Source of the DNA: Desulfobulbaceae bacterium UBA2273
Lineage (GTDB): Bacteria > Desulfobacterota > Desulfobulbia > Desulfobulbales > Desulfurivibrionaceae
Direction: 5' to 3'
DNA length: 64,000 bases
Assembly: GCA_002347095.1 (NCBI GenBank)
Contig: DDWZ01000029.1
Span: 124,001-188,000 of the forward strand
Shown: piece after piece, positions 35,346-42,059 of the stretch
How positions within the stretch are numbered: the stretch's first letter is position 1
Layout of the letters: each line of letters starts with the position of its first letter
Program-made: the position numbers and the translations under genes
Notes under the pieces: generated by a model
The model's input: the letters and a program-made list of their open reading frames with translations, nothing else
Told to the model about the DNA's origin: nothing
Database searches by the model: none

Positions 35346-35381
35346 GCAAAAAGGCCGGCAAGGCGAACCTGTACCGGCCTT
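35346..35381 (-). terminator. Intrinsic terminator after chpSB
   Basis: AAGGCCGG (35351-35358) / CCGGCCTT (35374-35381), an 8-bp G-C-rich stem; on the - strand the stem is followed by TTTTTGC. It lies 30 bp beyond the toxin stop, so it ends the antitoxin-toxin transcript. Confidence 0.65.
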
Positions 35382-35410
35382 GCAAGCGCGCATAGCGCGA
35401 AGTATCTCGA

Positions 35411-35743
35411 TTATTCAAAAATTGGAATCAATTTGGCAAGCACTTCATTCATGATCGGATCCGGAACGCTTTCAAGTTTGCGTGCATGCCGTGCGCTCAA
35501 ATCAAGGGCACGGGGTTGATCGCAACGGATAACGCCTGTTGTTTCCGTGCCAGCTCCCGACAGTGAAACGGCAAAGCCTTTCGTTCTGGCAAAATCGCCT
35601 CCGCTTGTAATCGGCAACACTATCGGGATTCTTGTCACCCGATTGAAAGGGGTTGGTGAAACGACCAAAACAGGCCGTGTACCTTGTTGCTCGCGACCGG
35701 AAGTGGGGTCAAGCGACACTAGATAGATTTCCCCTCGTTTCAA
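35411..35743 (-). CDS. chpB: ChpB/PemK-type mRNA interferase toxin
   Basis: 110 residues, full length for the MazF/PemK family. RGEIYLVSLDPTSGREQQGTRP with the conserved Glu-Gln-Gln-Gly turn, then VLVVSPTPFNRVTRIPIVLP and a C-terminal VIRCDQPRALDL give the plasmid-maintenance SH3-like barrel. It cleaves mRNA when freed from the antitoxin. It overlaps the antitoxin stop by 4 bp, the usual antitoxin-first order. It likely stabilises the mobile element by post-segregational killing. Confidence 0.9.
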   Translation of the reverse strand: MKRGEIYLVSLDPTSGREQQGTRPVLVVSPTPFNRVTRIPIVLPITSGGDFARTKGFAVSLSGAGTETTGVIRCDQPRALDLSARHARKLESVPDPIMNEVLAKLIPIFE

Positions 35744-35994
35744 AGCAACTCTCCTCCGACCAGTTTCGCATCAATCCATTGCTGATCTTCGTCACTGATT
35801 TTCGCTTTGGGATCACATTGGGCTAGAAGTTCTTTCAGCGTATAGCGATGGCGTTGAGGTTCAACCACCAGGCGACCGTCATCAATAGCAACTCCGACAG
35901 TGGTCCCTGCCTGCAAATGCAGTATTTCAAGGATGGCGGGCGGAACCGCCAACATCACCGAGCCGCCAACTTTACGTAAACAGGTTGTGTGCAT
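35740..35994 (-). CDS. chpS: ChpS/MazE-type antitoxin
   Basis: 84 residues from the ATG at 35992-35994 (AAGGAG 8 bases upstream) rather than the longer frame to 36033. The AbrB-type swapped-hairpin DNA-binding fold is visible (LRKVGGSVMLAVPPAILEIL, then VGVAIDDGRLVVEP), followed by RYTLKELLAQCDP, which matches the toxin-binding segment of ChpS. It neutralises the toxin and probably represses its own promoter. Confidence 0.88.
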   Translation of the reverse strand: MHTTCLRKVGGSVMLAVPPAILEILHLQAGTTVGVAIDDGRLVVEPQRHRYTLKELLAQCDPKAKISDEDQQWIDAKLVGGELL

Positions 35995-36060
35995 AGCGCA
36001 TCTCCTTGCGTGAATTATACAAAAATATAACACAGCCTGTCGCCTGACGCAAGTCTAGTT

Positions 36061-37053
36061 TTATCCCAGCTTCGCCGCCAGATCCTCGGCCCGGAGGTGG
36101 GTATACCGCTTCAACATTTTGAGATCCTTGTGACCTGTGATGCTGGACACTTCCATTATCCCCAGGGTGCCGAGTTCAAAAAAGCGGCTTGTGGCTTCGT
36201 GGCGCAAATCGTGGAAGCGTAGCGCCTCTATTCCGGCTTGCTTGCATACTCGGTTAAAGGCCTGGGTAATACCGTCGGCATGTCTTATTCCCCATACTCG
36301 CCCGTCGATCCTGCGGGGCAATCCTTGCAAAGCTGCTGTCGCCCTCGATGACAGCGGTACTGTCCGTGCATCCCCGTTTTTCGTTTCCGGGATATGCCAT
36401 GTCTTGGCTGTCAAATTGATGTGTTCCCATTGCATGGACACAAGTTCCGAACGGCGAGCTCCAGTTTCCAGGGCAATAATGATGATGCTCCCAATCTCAT
36501 TGCTTTTCGATATCTTAGCAACGTCGAGTAGTCGTGTCTCTTCACCTTCTTGCAACCGTCTGTCTCTCGCTCTCCCGGCCGAAGGCAGTCTGATCGCCTG
36601 CACAGGGTTTGCAAGGCTCTCCATTCCCCATTCCTTGTGGGCGACGTTGAACAGGTGGGAGATTATGGCGAGCTCAAGCCTGACTGTGCTGGGAGATTTG
36701 CCTTGTGTCTGCCGGTCATCGCGATATTGAGCGAAATCAACGCCCCGGAGGGTGGCTAGGAATCTATGGGAAAGGGGGTGGCGCTTCCAGGATTCGATGC
36801 GTCGCAATTCCTGCGGTGCGCCTTTTTTGTCGACAGTAACTTCCTTGGCATAGCGATCAAGCGCTTCGGCCAGGGTGGTGCTTTCCGCCTCTTTCCTGCA
36901 GACAAAGATGCCCTGCCTCATCTCTGTCTCGATGCCTTTAGCCCAGTCTTCGGCCTCTTTTCTGGTTTCACATGTTTTGCATTGGATTGGGCGCCCTTTC
37001 TTCCGTACCCTGGCTTCCCATTGGTAGGGGCCTCGCTTTCTGATAGATGCCAT
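36061..37053 (-). CDS. int: Tyrosine integrase of the tRNA-Arg element
   Basis: 330 residues from the ATG at 37051-37053 (CGGAGGAAAG upstream); the frame extends further, but only through the tRNA terminator and tRNA, so the extension is not coding. A short N-terminal arm-binding part (SIRKRGPYQWEARVRKKGR), a core-binding region, then the catalytic domain with GARRSELVSMQW (Arg), FHDLRHEATS (His-x-x-Arg) and ITGHKDLKMLKRYTH (His, Tyr). All catalytic residues are present. It lies 59 bp from the end of the tRNA terminator, the standard site for a tRNA-targeting integrase, and would recombine the 50-bp att repeats. Confidence 0.93.
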   Translation of the reverse strand: MASIRKRGPYQWEARVRKKGRPIQCKTCETRKEAEDWAKGIETEMRQGIFVCRKEAESTTLAEALDRYAKEVTVDKKGAPQELRRIESWKRHPLSHRFLATLRGVDFAQYRDDRQTQGKSPSTVRLELAIISHLFNVAHKEWGMESLANPVQAIRLPSAGRARDRRLQEGEETRLLDVAKISKSNEIGSIIIIALETGARRSELVSMQWEHINLTAKTWHIPETKNGDARTVPLSSRATAALQGLPRRIDGRVWGIRHADGITQAFNRVCKQAGIEALRFHDLRHEATSRFFELGTLGIMEVSSITGHKDLKMLKRYTHLRAEDLAAKLG

Positions 37054-37111
37054 TTTTCTTTCCTCCGTCGATTTATTATCGAGTGGAGCAAAATTGGAGC
37101 AAAAATACAAG

Positions 37112-37151
37112 AAATAAAAAAAGGGTTTCAGTCTGATTGACTGAAACCCTT
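37112..37151 (-). terminator. tRNA-Arg terminator, carried by the element
   Basis: AAGGGTTTCAGTC (37121-37133) / GACTGAAACCCTT (37139-37151), a perfect 13-bp stem with a 5-base loop, followed on the - strand by TTTTTATTT. It lies just inside the element, so the element supplied a new terminator when it restored the tRNA 3' end. Its sequence differs from the displaced original at 19488. Confidence 0.85.
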
Positions 37152-37158
37152 GGTATTT

Positions 37159-37208
37159 CTGGTGCGCCCGGCACGATTCGAACGTGCGACCTGCGGATTC
37201 GTAGTCCG
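37159..37208 (-). repeat. Right attachment site within tRNA-Arg
   Basis: 50 bp identical to 19532-19581. It covers the tRNA 3' end, T arm, variable loop and anticodon loop, so crossover likely occurs in or near the anticodon stem-loop, a common target of tyrosine integrases. The 5' half of the tRNA, outside the repeat, marks the chromosome side. Confidence 0.93.
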
Positions 37209-37236
37209 ACACTCTATCCAGCTGAGCTACGGGCGC
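37160..37236 (-). tRNA. tRNA-Arg (anticodon ACG)
   Basis: 77 nucleotides including an encoded CCA. The acceptor stem GCGCCCG pairs with CGGGCGC, the D arm reads GCTC-AGCTGGATA-GAGT, the anticodon loop is CTACGAA with ACG at positions 34-36, and the T arm is GCACG-TTCGAAT-CGTGC. The top pair of the anticodon stem is a T-C mismatch, while the other four pairs are sound. It is the insertion site of the adjacent element and should still be functional. Confidence 0.95.
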
Positions 37237-37322
37237 ATAAATGAGATGGGATTTATACCGCACATTGTCCTGTTCGGCAACAAGTTTATCATCCGCTTCC
37301 TGCTGAATTTTTTTGCGAAAAT

Positions 37323-38129
37323 TCAAGCGCTCCTGTGGGCATAGGCGGCCAGGAAATCGAGGCCGGTGCGGTTGAGCACTTCGCCGAACCGCTCACCGTG
37401 CCTGTTCTCCGCCTTGAAATGGGCGAGGCAGGCATCGATGATCGCCAGGGTGGTTTCCGCGGAAAAGATCCCGGAAAGTTCCCGGCCAAGCTGCGGGTGG
37501 CGGCCCAGTTTGCCGCCCAGCAGGATGCGGTAGCCGCTGAGTCCCTGGGCGATGGCGCCGGTCGGGCAGACCCGGGCGCATTGGCCGCAGGCCAGGCAGC
37601 GCCGCCAATCGAATTGCGGTCCGGGTTCCGGTTCAGCGAGGGTGATTCCCTTTTCCCGGCAGGCATCAAGGCAGGCCCCGCATTCCGAGCAGGGGGAGTC
37701 GCTTCGTGCAGGGAGGGCGGCGCTGATCAGGCCGATATCGACAATCTGGGGGCGGGAGCAACCGTTGGGGCAGTCGGCCAAGGTAACCCGGAATTCGTGG
37801 TGCAGCTTGAGCGGGTCGGACACCCGGCCTTGCATGAATTCCTTGAGATTGTGCGCGCGTAGCAGGGATTCCAGCCGTTTGCTCAGGTTCTCCCCGGTGT
37901 CGATGCGGTTGGGGCAGCCGCTCTGGCCGAAACAGGATTCCACGGTAAAACCCTGCACTTCGTTTTCCTGGTGATGCAGGGAGCGTTGCTTGCAGGCCGT
38001 GACATGTTCCATCGTTATCCTGGCGGCTCCGGCTTGCCGCGCCTCGGTTTCCACCCTTTTTTTTACCCGCGTGCGAACGAAAAAAGGCACCGTGCCCACC
38101 GCCTGCTCCGCATCCTTGTCCCACTCCAT
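37323..38129 (-). CDS. Siroheme/4Fe-4S sulfite or nitrite reductase-like protein with PCP-reductase domain
   Basis: 268 residues. Residues about 1-45 (WDKDAEQAVGTVPFFVRTRV, GAARITMEHVTACK) fit the PCP_red domain. The C-x3-C half-site DCPNGC and an earlier CFGQSGCPN are the siroheme/4Fe-4S ligand region of small sulfite reductases. CSECGACLDACREKG and CLACGQCARVCPTG then add two ferredoxin-type 4Fe-4S clusters. The family includes dissimilatory-type and low-molecular-weight sulfite reductase-like proteins; which substrate is used is unclear. The ATG has GAGGTGAG upstream. An FNR/HcpR-like palindrome lies about 60 bp upstream. First core gene right of the element. Confidence 0.75.
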   Translation of the reverse strand: MEWDKDAEQAVGTVPFFVRTRVKKRVETEARQAGAARITMEHVTACKQRSLHHQENEVQGFTVESCFGQSGCPNRIDTGENLSKRLESLLRAHNLKEFMQGRVSDPLKLHHEFRVTLADCPNGCSRPQIVDIGLISAALPARSDSPCSECGACLDACREKGITLAEPEPGPQFDWRRCLACGQCARVCPTGAIAQGLSGYRILLGGKLGRHPQLGRELSGIFSAETTLAIIDACLAHFKAENRHGERFGEVLNRTGLDFLAAYAHRSA

Positions 38130-38184
38130 GGCTCACCTCAACGTATGATTTTGAGCAGAGAATAGCGCGGAAAGCGACGAAAGG

Positions 38185-38202
38185 CCTTGATCCAAGTCAA
38201 GG
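38185..38202. promoter_or_regulatory. FNR/CRP-family-like palindrome
   Basis: CCTTGATCCAAGTCAAGG, with a TTGAT-N4-GTCAA core that differs by one base from the FNR consensus and is close to sites reported for HcpR of sulfate reducers. It lies about 56-73 bp upstream of the siroheme reductase-like gene, a sensible activator position, and just beyond the LysR gene stop. Confidence 0.45.
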
Positions 38203-38210
38203 ACGGCGAA

Positions 38211-39101
38211 TCAATCCGGCCCGTGTTGCAAGAAAGCGAGAAAGGTGCTGCAGATGGGAGAGGGCTGCCGGTTTTTCCGGGTGATCAGGTAAAATGGGCG
38301 CGAGAGGCGGATGGCGCTCACGTCCACAGCCACCAGGGAGCCGCGTTCGATATCCTCGGCCACGGCCCGGCGGGAGAGGATGGCGATGCCGACCTCTGCC
38401 TTGACGCCCTGGCGGACCGCCTCGGTGCTGCCCATCTCGGCCACGATCCGCAACCGGGAAAGATCCAGGTGTTTTTCGAGCAACTGGGTCACCACCCTGC
38501 GGGTGCCGGAGTCCCGTTCCCGGATGATCATCGGCTCGGTGAGCAATTGCGCGGGCTCCACCGCTGTTTTTTTGGCAAAGGGATGGCTCGGATACACGGC
38601 CAGGACCAGCTCATCGTCGAGGATTTCCCGCCATTCCAGGGCCGGATCGCTCCAGCGGGCTCCCACCACGCCGAACTCGGTGTCGCCGGCCAGAACCCCG
38701 TCCGCCACGGTGCGCGAGTTGCCGATGGAAAGGGTGATCTGGATGGCGGGATGGAGTTTTTTGAAACCGCCGATCCGTTGCGGCAGGACATAGGCGCCGG
38801 GGATGGTGCTGGCCCCGAGGGCGAGATGGCCGGCCATCTCGCCGCGATAACCGGCCATGGCCTGCATGGCCTCCTGGCGGAGGCGGATGATTTTTTTCGC
38901 GTATTTGTAAAGGATCTGCCCTGCCTGAGTGGGCAGGGCCTCGCGGCCCAACCGATCCACCAGCCGCTCTTCGAGCAGCTCTTCCAGGCTGCGGATGTGT
39001 TCGCTCACCGTGGGCTGGGAAAGAAAACTGGCCTCGGCTGCCTTGGTAAAACTCTTCAGCTCAACGACCTTGCAAAAGACCTCGAGACGATGAATGTCCA
39101 C
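38211..39101 (-). CDS. LysR-family transcriptional regulator
   Basis: 296 residues. The N-terminal winged helix (FCKVVELKSFTKAAEASFLS, QPTVSEHIRSLEELL) is followed by a periplasmic-binding-like effector domain (LALGASTIPGAYVLPQRIGG, GIAILSRRAVAEDIERG). It resembles the CysB/selenium-metabolism group of LysR proteins in anaerobic deltaproteobacteria. An ATAG-N10-CTAT element at 39141-39158 fits the T-N11-A rule and could be its own operator. It reads toward the siroheme reductase-like gene on the same strand with 81 bp between, so it may control that gene. Confidence 0.85.
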   Translation of the reverse strand: MDIHRLEVFCKVVELKSFTKAAEASFLSQPTVSEHIRSLEELLEERLVDRLGREALPTQAGQILYKYAKKIIRLRQEAMQAMAGYRGEMAGHLALGASTIPGAYVLPQRIGGFKKLHPAIQITLSIGNSRTVADGVLAGDTEFGVVGARWSDPALEWREILDDELVLAVYPSHPFAKKTAVEPAQLLTEPMIIRERDSGTRRVVTQLLEKHLDLSRLRIVAEMGSTEAVRQGVKAEVGIAILSRRAVAEDIERGSLVAVDVSAIRLSRPFYLITRKNRQPSPICSTFLAFLQHGPD

Positions 39102-39166
39102 GGGAAAACCCCCCCTTCTCGGCTATTGGGTTGGATAGGTATAGCCGATATAGACTATTTGTTGTC

Positions 39167-39346
39167 TTAATGCAAGGGGGGCGTGTTTTTTGTCTGGCAA
39201 TCCTTTGTTTTTGCGGAGGGATTGTCGCAGCCGCTGCACGAGCAGCCGCAGCCGGTTTTGCTTCCGTCAAGCTGGCGGCGGATGCGGCGGCCGATAAAAA
39301 ACACGCAGGCTGCGATGATCAAAAAAATGATAATGTTCTGCCACAT
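39167..39346 (-). CDS. FeoB-associated Cys-rich membrane protein
   Basis: 59 residues, too short for ordinary ORF calling. One N-terminal membrane helix (IIIFLIIAACVFFIG), a basic stop-transfer sequence (RRIRRQL), then a Cys-rich tail (TGCGCSCSGCDNPS and a last Cys). Proteins of this type sit after feoB in many anaerobes. GGAGGGACGCC precedes the ATG. It is 27 bp downstream of feoB in the same operon, and may pass or sense iron or support FeoB in the membrane. Confidence 0.85.
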   Translation of the reverse strand: MWQNIIIFLIIAACVFFIGRRIRRQLDGSKTGCGCSCSGCDNPSAKTKDCQTKNTPPLH

Positions 39347-39373
39347 GGCGTCCCTCCTTGGTCTCGTTTTGGC

Positions 39374-41557
39374 TCAGCCGGCAAATCCCAGCGCCCGGCC
39401 ACCCTGATAGACCAGGGTGGCCAACAAAAAGGCGAAACCGGTGTTGAAGCAGATGGAGAAAAGCCCCCATTTCCAGGAGCCGGACTCGCGGGAGATGCAC
39501 ACCACCGTGACAAAGCAGGGCGCGTAAAACATGACGAAAACGATGAGGGCCATGGCCACCAACGGGTTCCAGTGCGTATCCTTGGCCAGGGTTTCGGAAA
39601 GGGAGGCGGTATTTTCCGGGTCGGTTTCGCCCAGGGAGTATGCCGTGCCCAGAGTGGCGACGATGACCTCCTTGGCGGCAAACCCGCCGACCAGGGCGAT
39701 ATTGGTCCGCCAGTCAAAACCGGGCAGCCAACTCACGGATTCCATGGCTGTGCCGAGCCGGCCGGCCAGGGAGTGGCGCAGACCGCTGCCCGCCCGGTCG
39801 CTGTCGATGGCGGCCAGCTTCTCTTCCCGTTGCAGGGCCTCCTCCGGCGTCTGGGCGGACAAAGACTCTACTTCCTGGCGCTGCCGGGCGAAGTTCTCTT
39901 CTTCCGAGGCCGGCAGCCCCGGGAAGGTCATCATGGCCCAGATCAGGATGGAGATAGTCAGGATGGTGGTGCCCGCCTTTTTGATATACTGCCAGGTCCG
40001 TTCCCAGGTGTGGATGAACAACCCCTGGAAGGTGGGAAAGCGGTAGGGCGGCAGCTCCATGACAAAGGGGGTGGAGTCGCCCCGCAACACGGTGAGCCGC
40101 AGAATTTTGGCCGCGGTGAGCGCCACGCCCCAGGCCAGCAAAGTCAGCAGGAACATGAGCTGGGCCTGGTTGTTGGAAAAGAAGGTGGCGGTGAGCAGGG
40201 CGAGCACCGGCAGCTTGGCCCCGCAATTCATGAAGGAGACGGTGAGCAGGGTGGCCAGCCGTTCGCGGGGGGAGCGCAGGGTGCGGGCCGCCATGACCCC
40301 GGGCACGGCGCAGCCGCCGGCAATACCGCCGGAGACGATGTAGGCCATGACCGAACTGCCGTGCAGCCCGAAGATCCGGAAAACCCGGTCCATCATGAAG
40401 GCGACCCTGGCCAGGTAGCCGGAATCCTCAAGGATGGCGATGCCGAAAAACATGAACATGATCAGCGGCACAAAGCCCAGCACCCCGCCCATCCCGTCGA
40501 TGACCCCGGAGATGAGCATGGACTTGAGGTGGCCGTCCGGCAGCAAGCTGCTCAGGTTATCGCCCGCCCAGCCGAAAAAGGTCTCAAGCCAGGCAACGGG
40601 TAGTTCGCTGAAGGTGAAGGTGAATTTATAGAGGCCCAGCAGAACACCCAGCATGATGAGCGGTCCCAGGAAGCGGTTGGTCAGGACCTTGTCGATCCGG
40701 TCCGAGGCGTGGAGCCGGTCGATGTCGAAGGTATGGGTGATCACCTCCTGGCGGAGTACGGATTTGATGTAGCCGTAACGGTGGTCGGCAATGATGGCCT
40801 CCGGATAGGTCTCCATGGTTTTGTGCAGGTGGGCGGAGACTCTCTCCACAATCTCCTGGAGCTCCGCGTCCACGGCCGGATTGTGTGCGCGCCCTTTTTC
40901 CCGGATCTGGCTGTCGCCTTCCAGGTACTTGAGCGCCAGCCAACGCGGGGCATAGTTCTCGGTCATGAACGAGGTTGCGGTGATGCGTTGCGCCATGGTC
41001 TGCAGGGCGAGGTCAACGTCTTCTCCGTACGAGATGTACAGAGGATCCCAAGGCTTGTTTTCCTTGGCCAGCGCAAGGGCGGCCCCCATCAGTTCGGCGG
41101 TGCCCTTGCCGGAACGGGCGATAATGGGGATGACCGGCACCTTGAGAAGCTCGGCGAGCTTTTGCGCATCAAGGCTGATGCCGCGATCCTGGGCCACGTC
41201 GATCATGTTGAGGGCGATGACCATGGGCACGCCCAGTTCAAGAAACTGGGTGGAAAGGTAGAGATTGCGTTCCAGGTTGGAGGCGTCGGTGATATTGATG
41301 ACCACATCGGGCTTTTCCTGGACCAGATAATCGCGGGCCACCACCTCTTCCACCGAATAGGCGGTGAGAGAATAGGTGCCGGGCAGGTCGATGATGGAGG
41401 CGTGTTCACCGGAGGGGAAGGTGTACCCGCCCTCTTTTTTTTCCACGGTGACCCCGGGATAGTTGCCCACATGCTGGCGGGAGCCGGTGAGAGTGTTGAA
41501 GAGGGTGGTTTTGCCCGCGTTGGGATTGCCGGCCAGGGCGATGGTGATCGTTGCCAT
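39374..41557 (-). CDS. feoB: Ferrous iron transporter FeoB
   Basis: 727 residues. The N-terminal G domain has G1 AGNPNAGKTTLFNTL, G3 DLPGTYSLTAYS and G4 NMID, followed by the GDI helical region. The membrane part has the Cys-containing core CGAKLPVLALLTA and GGIAGGCAVPGVMAARTLRS, with the usual run of 8 or more membrane helices. It imports Fe(II) under anoxic conditions at GTP cost. The ATG overlaps the feoA stop by one base (TAATG). Full length, no defects. Confidence 0.96.
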   Translation of the reverse strand: MATITIALAGNPNAGKTTLFNTLTGSRQHVGNYPGVTVEKKEGGYTFPSGEHASIIDLPGTYSLTAYSVEEVVARDYLVQEKPDVVINITDASNLERNLYLSTQFLELGVPMVIALNMIDVAQDRGISLDAQKLAELLKVPVIPIIARSGKGTAELMGAALALAKENKPWDPLYISYGEDVDLALQTMAQRITATSFMTENYAPRWLALKYLEGDSQIREKGRAHNPAVDAELQEIVERVSAHLHKTMETYPEAIIADHRYGYIKSVLRQEVITHTFDIDRLHASDRIDKVLTNRFLGPLIMLGVLLGLYKFTFTFSELPVAWLETFFGWAGDNLSSLLPDGHLKSMLISGVIDGMGGVLGFVPLIMFMFFGIAILEDSGYLARVAFMMDRVFRIFGLHGSSVMAYIVSGGIAGGCAVPGVMAARTLRSPRERLATLLTVSFMNCGAKLPVLALLTATFFSNNQAQLMFLLTLLAWGVALTAAKILRLTVLRGDSTPFVMELPPYRFPTFQGLFIHTWERTWQYIKKAGTTILTISILIWAMMTFPGLPASEEENFARQRQEVESLSAQTPEEALQREEKLAAIDSDRAGSGLRHSLAGRLGTAMESVSWLPGFDWRTNIALVGGFAAKEVIVATLGTAYSLGETDPENTASLSETLAKDTHWNPLVAMALIVFVMFYAPCFVTVVCISRESGSWKWGLFSICFNTGFAFLLATLVYQGGRALGFAG

Positions 41558-41808
41558 TACAGCTTCTCCTCGGGGTTGGCGACGTCCACCTCGATGTAAT
41601 CTGCTTCGCTGTTACGCAGAGTCAGGGTGCCGCCCATGATTCTGATCGCCACCGGATCGTAGAGGGGTGCCCGGCCCATGATGGTGATGCGGGTGCCGGG
41701 GACAATGCCCATGTCGCGGATACGCCGGCCAAGTTCGCCGCCGACCTTGACCGCGGTGATGAAGCCGGATTGATCTTTCTGCATTTGGCGGAGCAGAATT
41801 GTGGGCAT
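41557..41808 (-). CDS. feoA: FeoA
   Basis: 83 residues with the SH3-like FeoA plan: GGELGRRIRDMGIVPGTRITIMG, then PVAIRIMGGTLTLRNSEADY. It interacts with FeoB and supports ferrous iron uptake. First gene of the feoA-feoB-Cys-rich operon. The palindrome at 41837-41862 lies 29 bp upstream and is likely the iron-regulatory site. Confidence 0.93.
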   Translation of the reverse strand: MPTILLRQMQKDQSGFITAVKVGGELGRRIRDMGIVPGTRITIMGRAPLYDPVAIRIMGGTLTLRNSEADYIEVDVANPEEKL

Positions 41809-41836
41809 GGGTGTTCTCCGTGGGGCTGTGTTTCAA

Positions 41837-41862
41837 TTATTATTGCTGAGGGGCAATAATAA
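41837..41862. promoter_or_regulatory. Putative metalloregulator operator upstream of feoA
   Basis: TTATTATTGC (41837-41846) and GCAATAATAA (41853-41862), a perfect 10-bp inverted repeat around TGAGGG. Its place just upstream of feoA, with no other gene between, points to a Fur- or DtxR-type repressor site. The half-site is reminiscent of AT-rich Fur boxes but does not match the GATAATGATAATCATTATC consensus. Confidence 0.6.
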
Positions 41863-41998
41863 AAAAGGGCGGTTAAGAAGTCAATATCTTTTTTAGTGCA
41901 CAGAATAAAATTATGCAGCCCAAACTTTATGGGTGAAGCCCATGTGCAGGCGGGGAGGAGTGGTATGCGGGGTTGGGCGCAAGGAAGTGCGGAAATGG

Positions 41999-42035
41999 CG
42001 CCGTCCCGCTCCTTTGACAAGAGAGCGGGACGGCG
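41999..42035 (-). terminator. Hairpin after the cytochrome gene
   Basis: CGCCGTCCCGCTC (41999-42011) / GAGCGGGACGGCG (42023-42035), a perfect 13-bp stem with an 11-base loop, 24 bp beyond the stop of the gene at 42060. There is no T-run on the - strand, so it may stabilise the 3' end or work with Rho rather than terminate on its own. Confidence 0.55.
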
Positions 42036-42059
42036 TAACAACCGGAAATGCGATTGCTG

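Noticed and set aside
38187..39170. 327-residue + strand ORF
   Set aside because: Antisense of the LysR gene; composition is shadow-like.
39131..40603. 490-residue + strand ORF
   Set aside because: It is antisense to feoB and the Cys-rich gene, has a Gly/Gln/His-rich composition typical of reversed high-GC genes, and has no motif.
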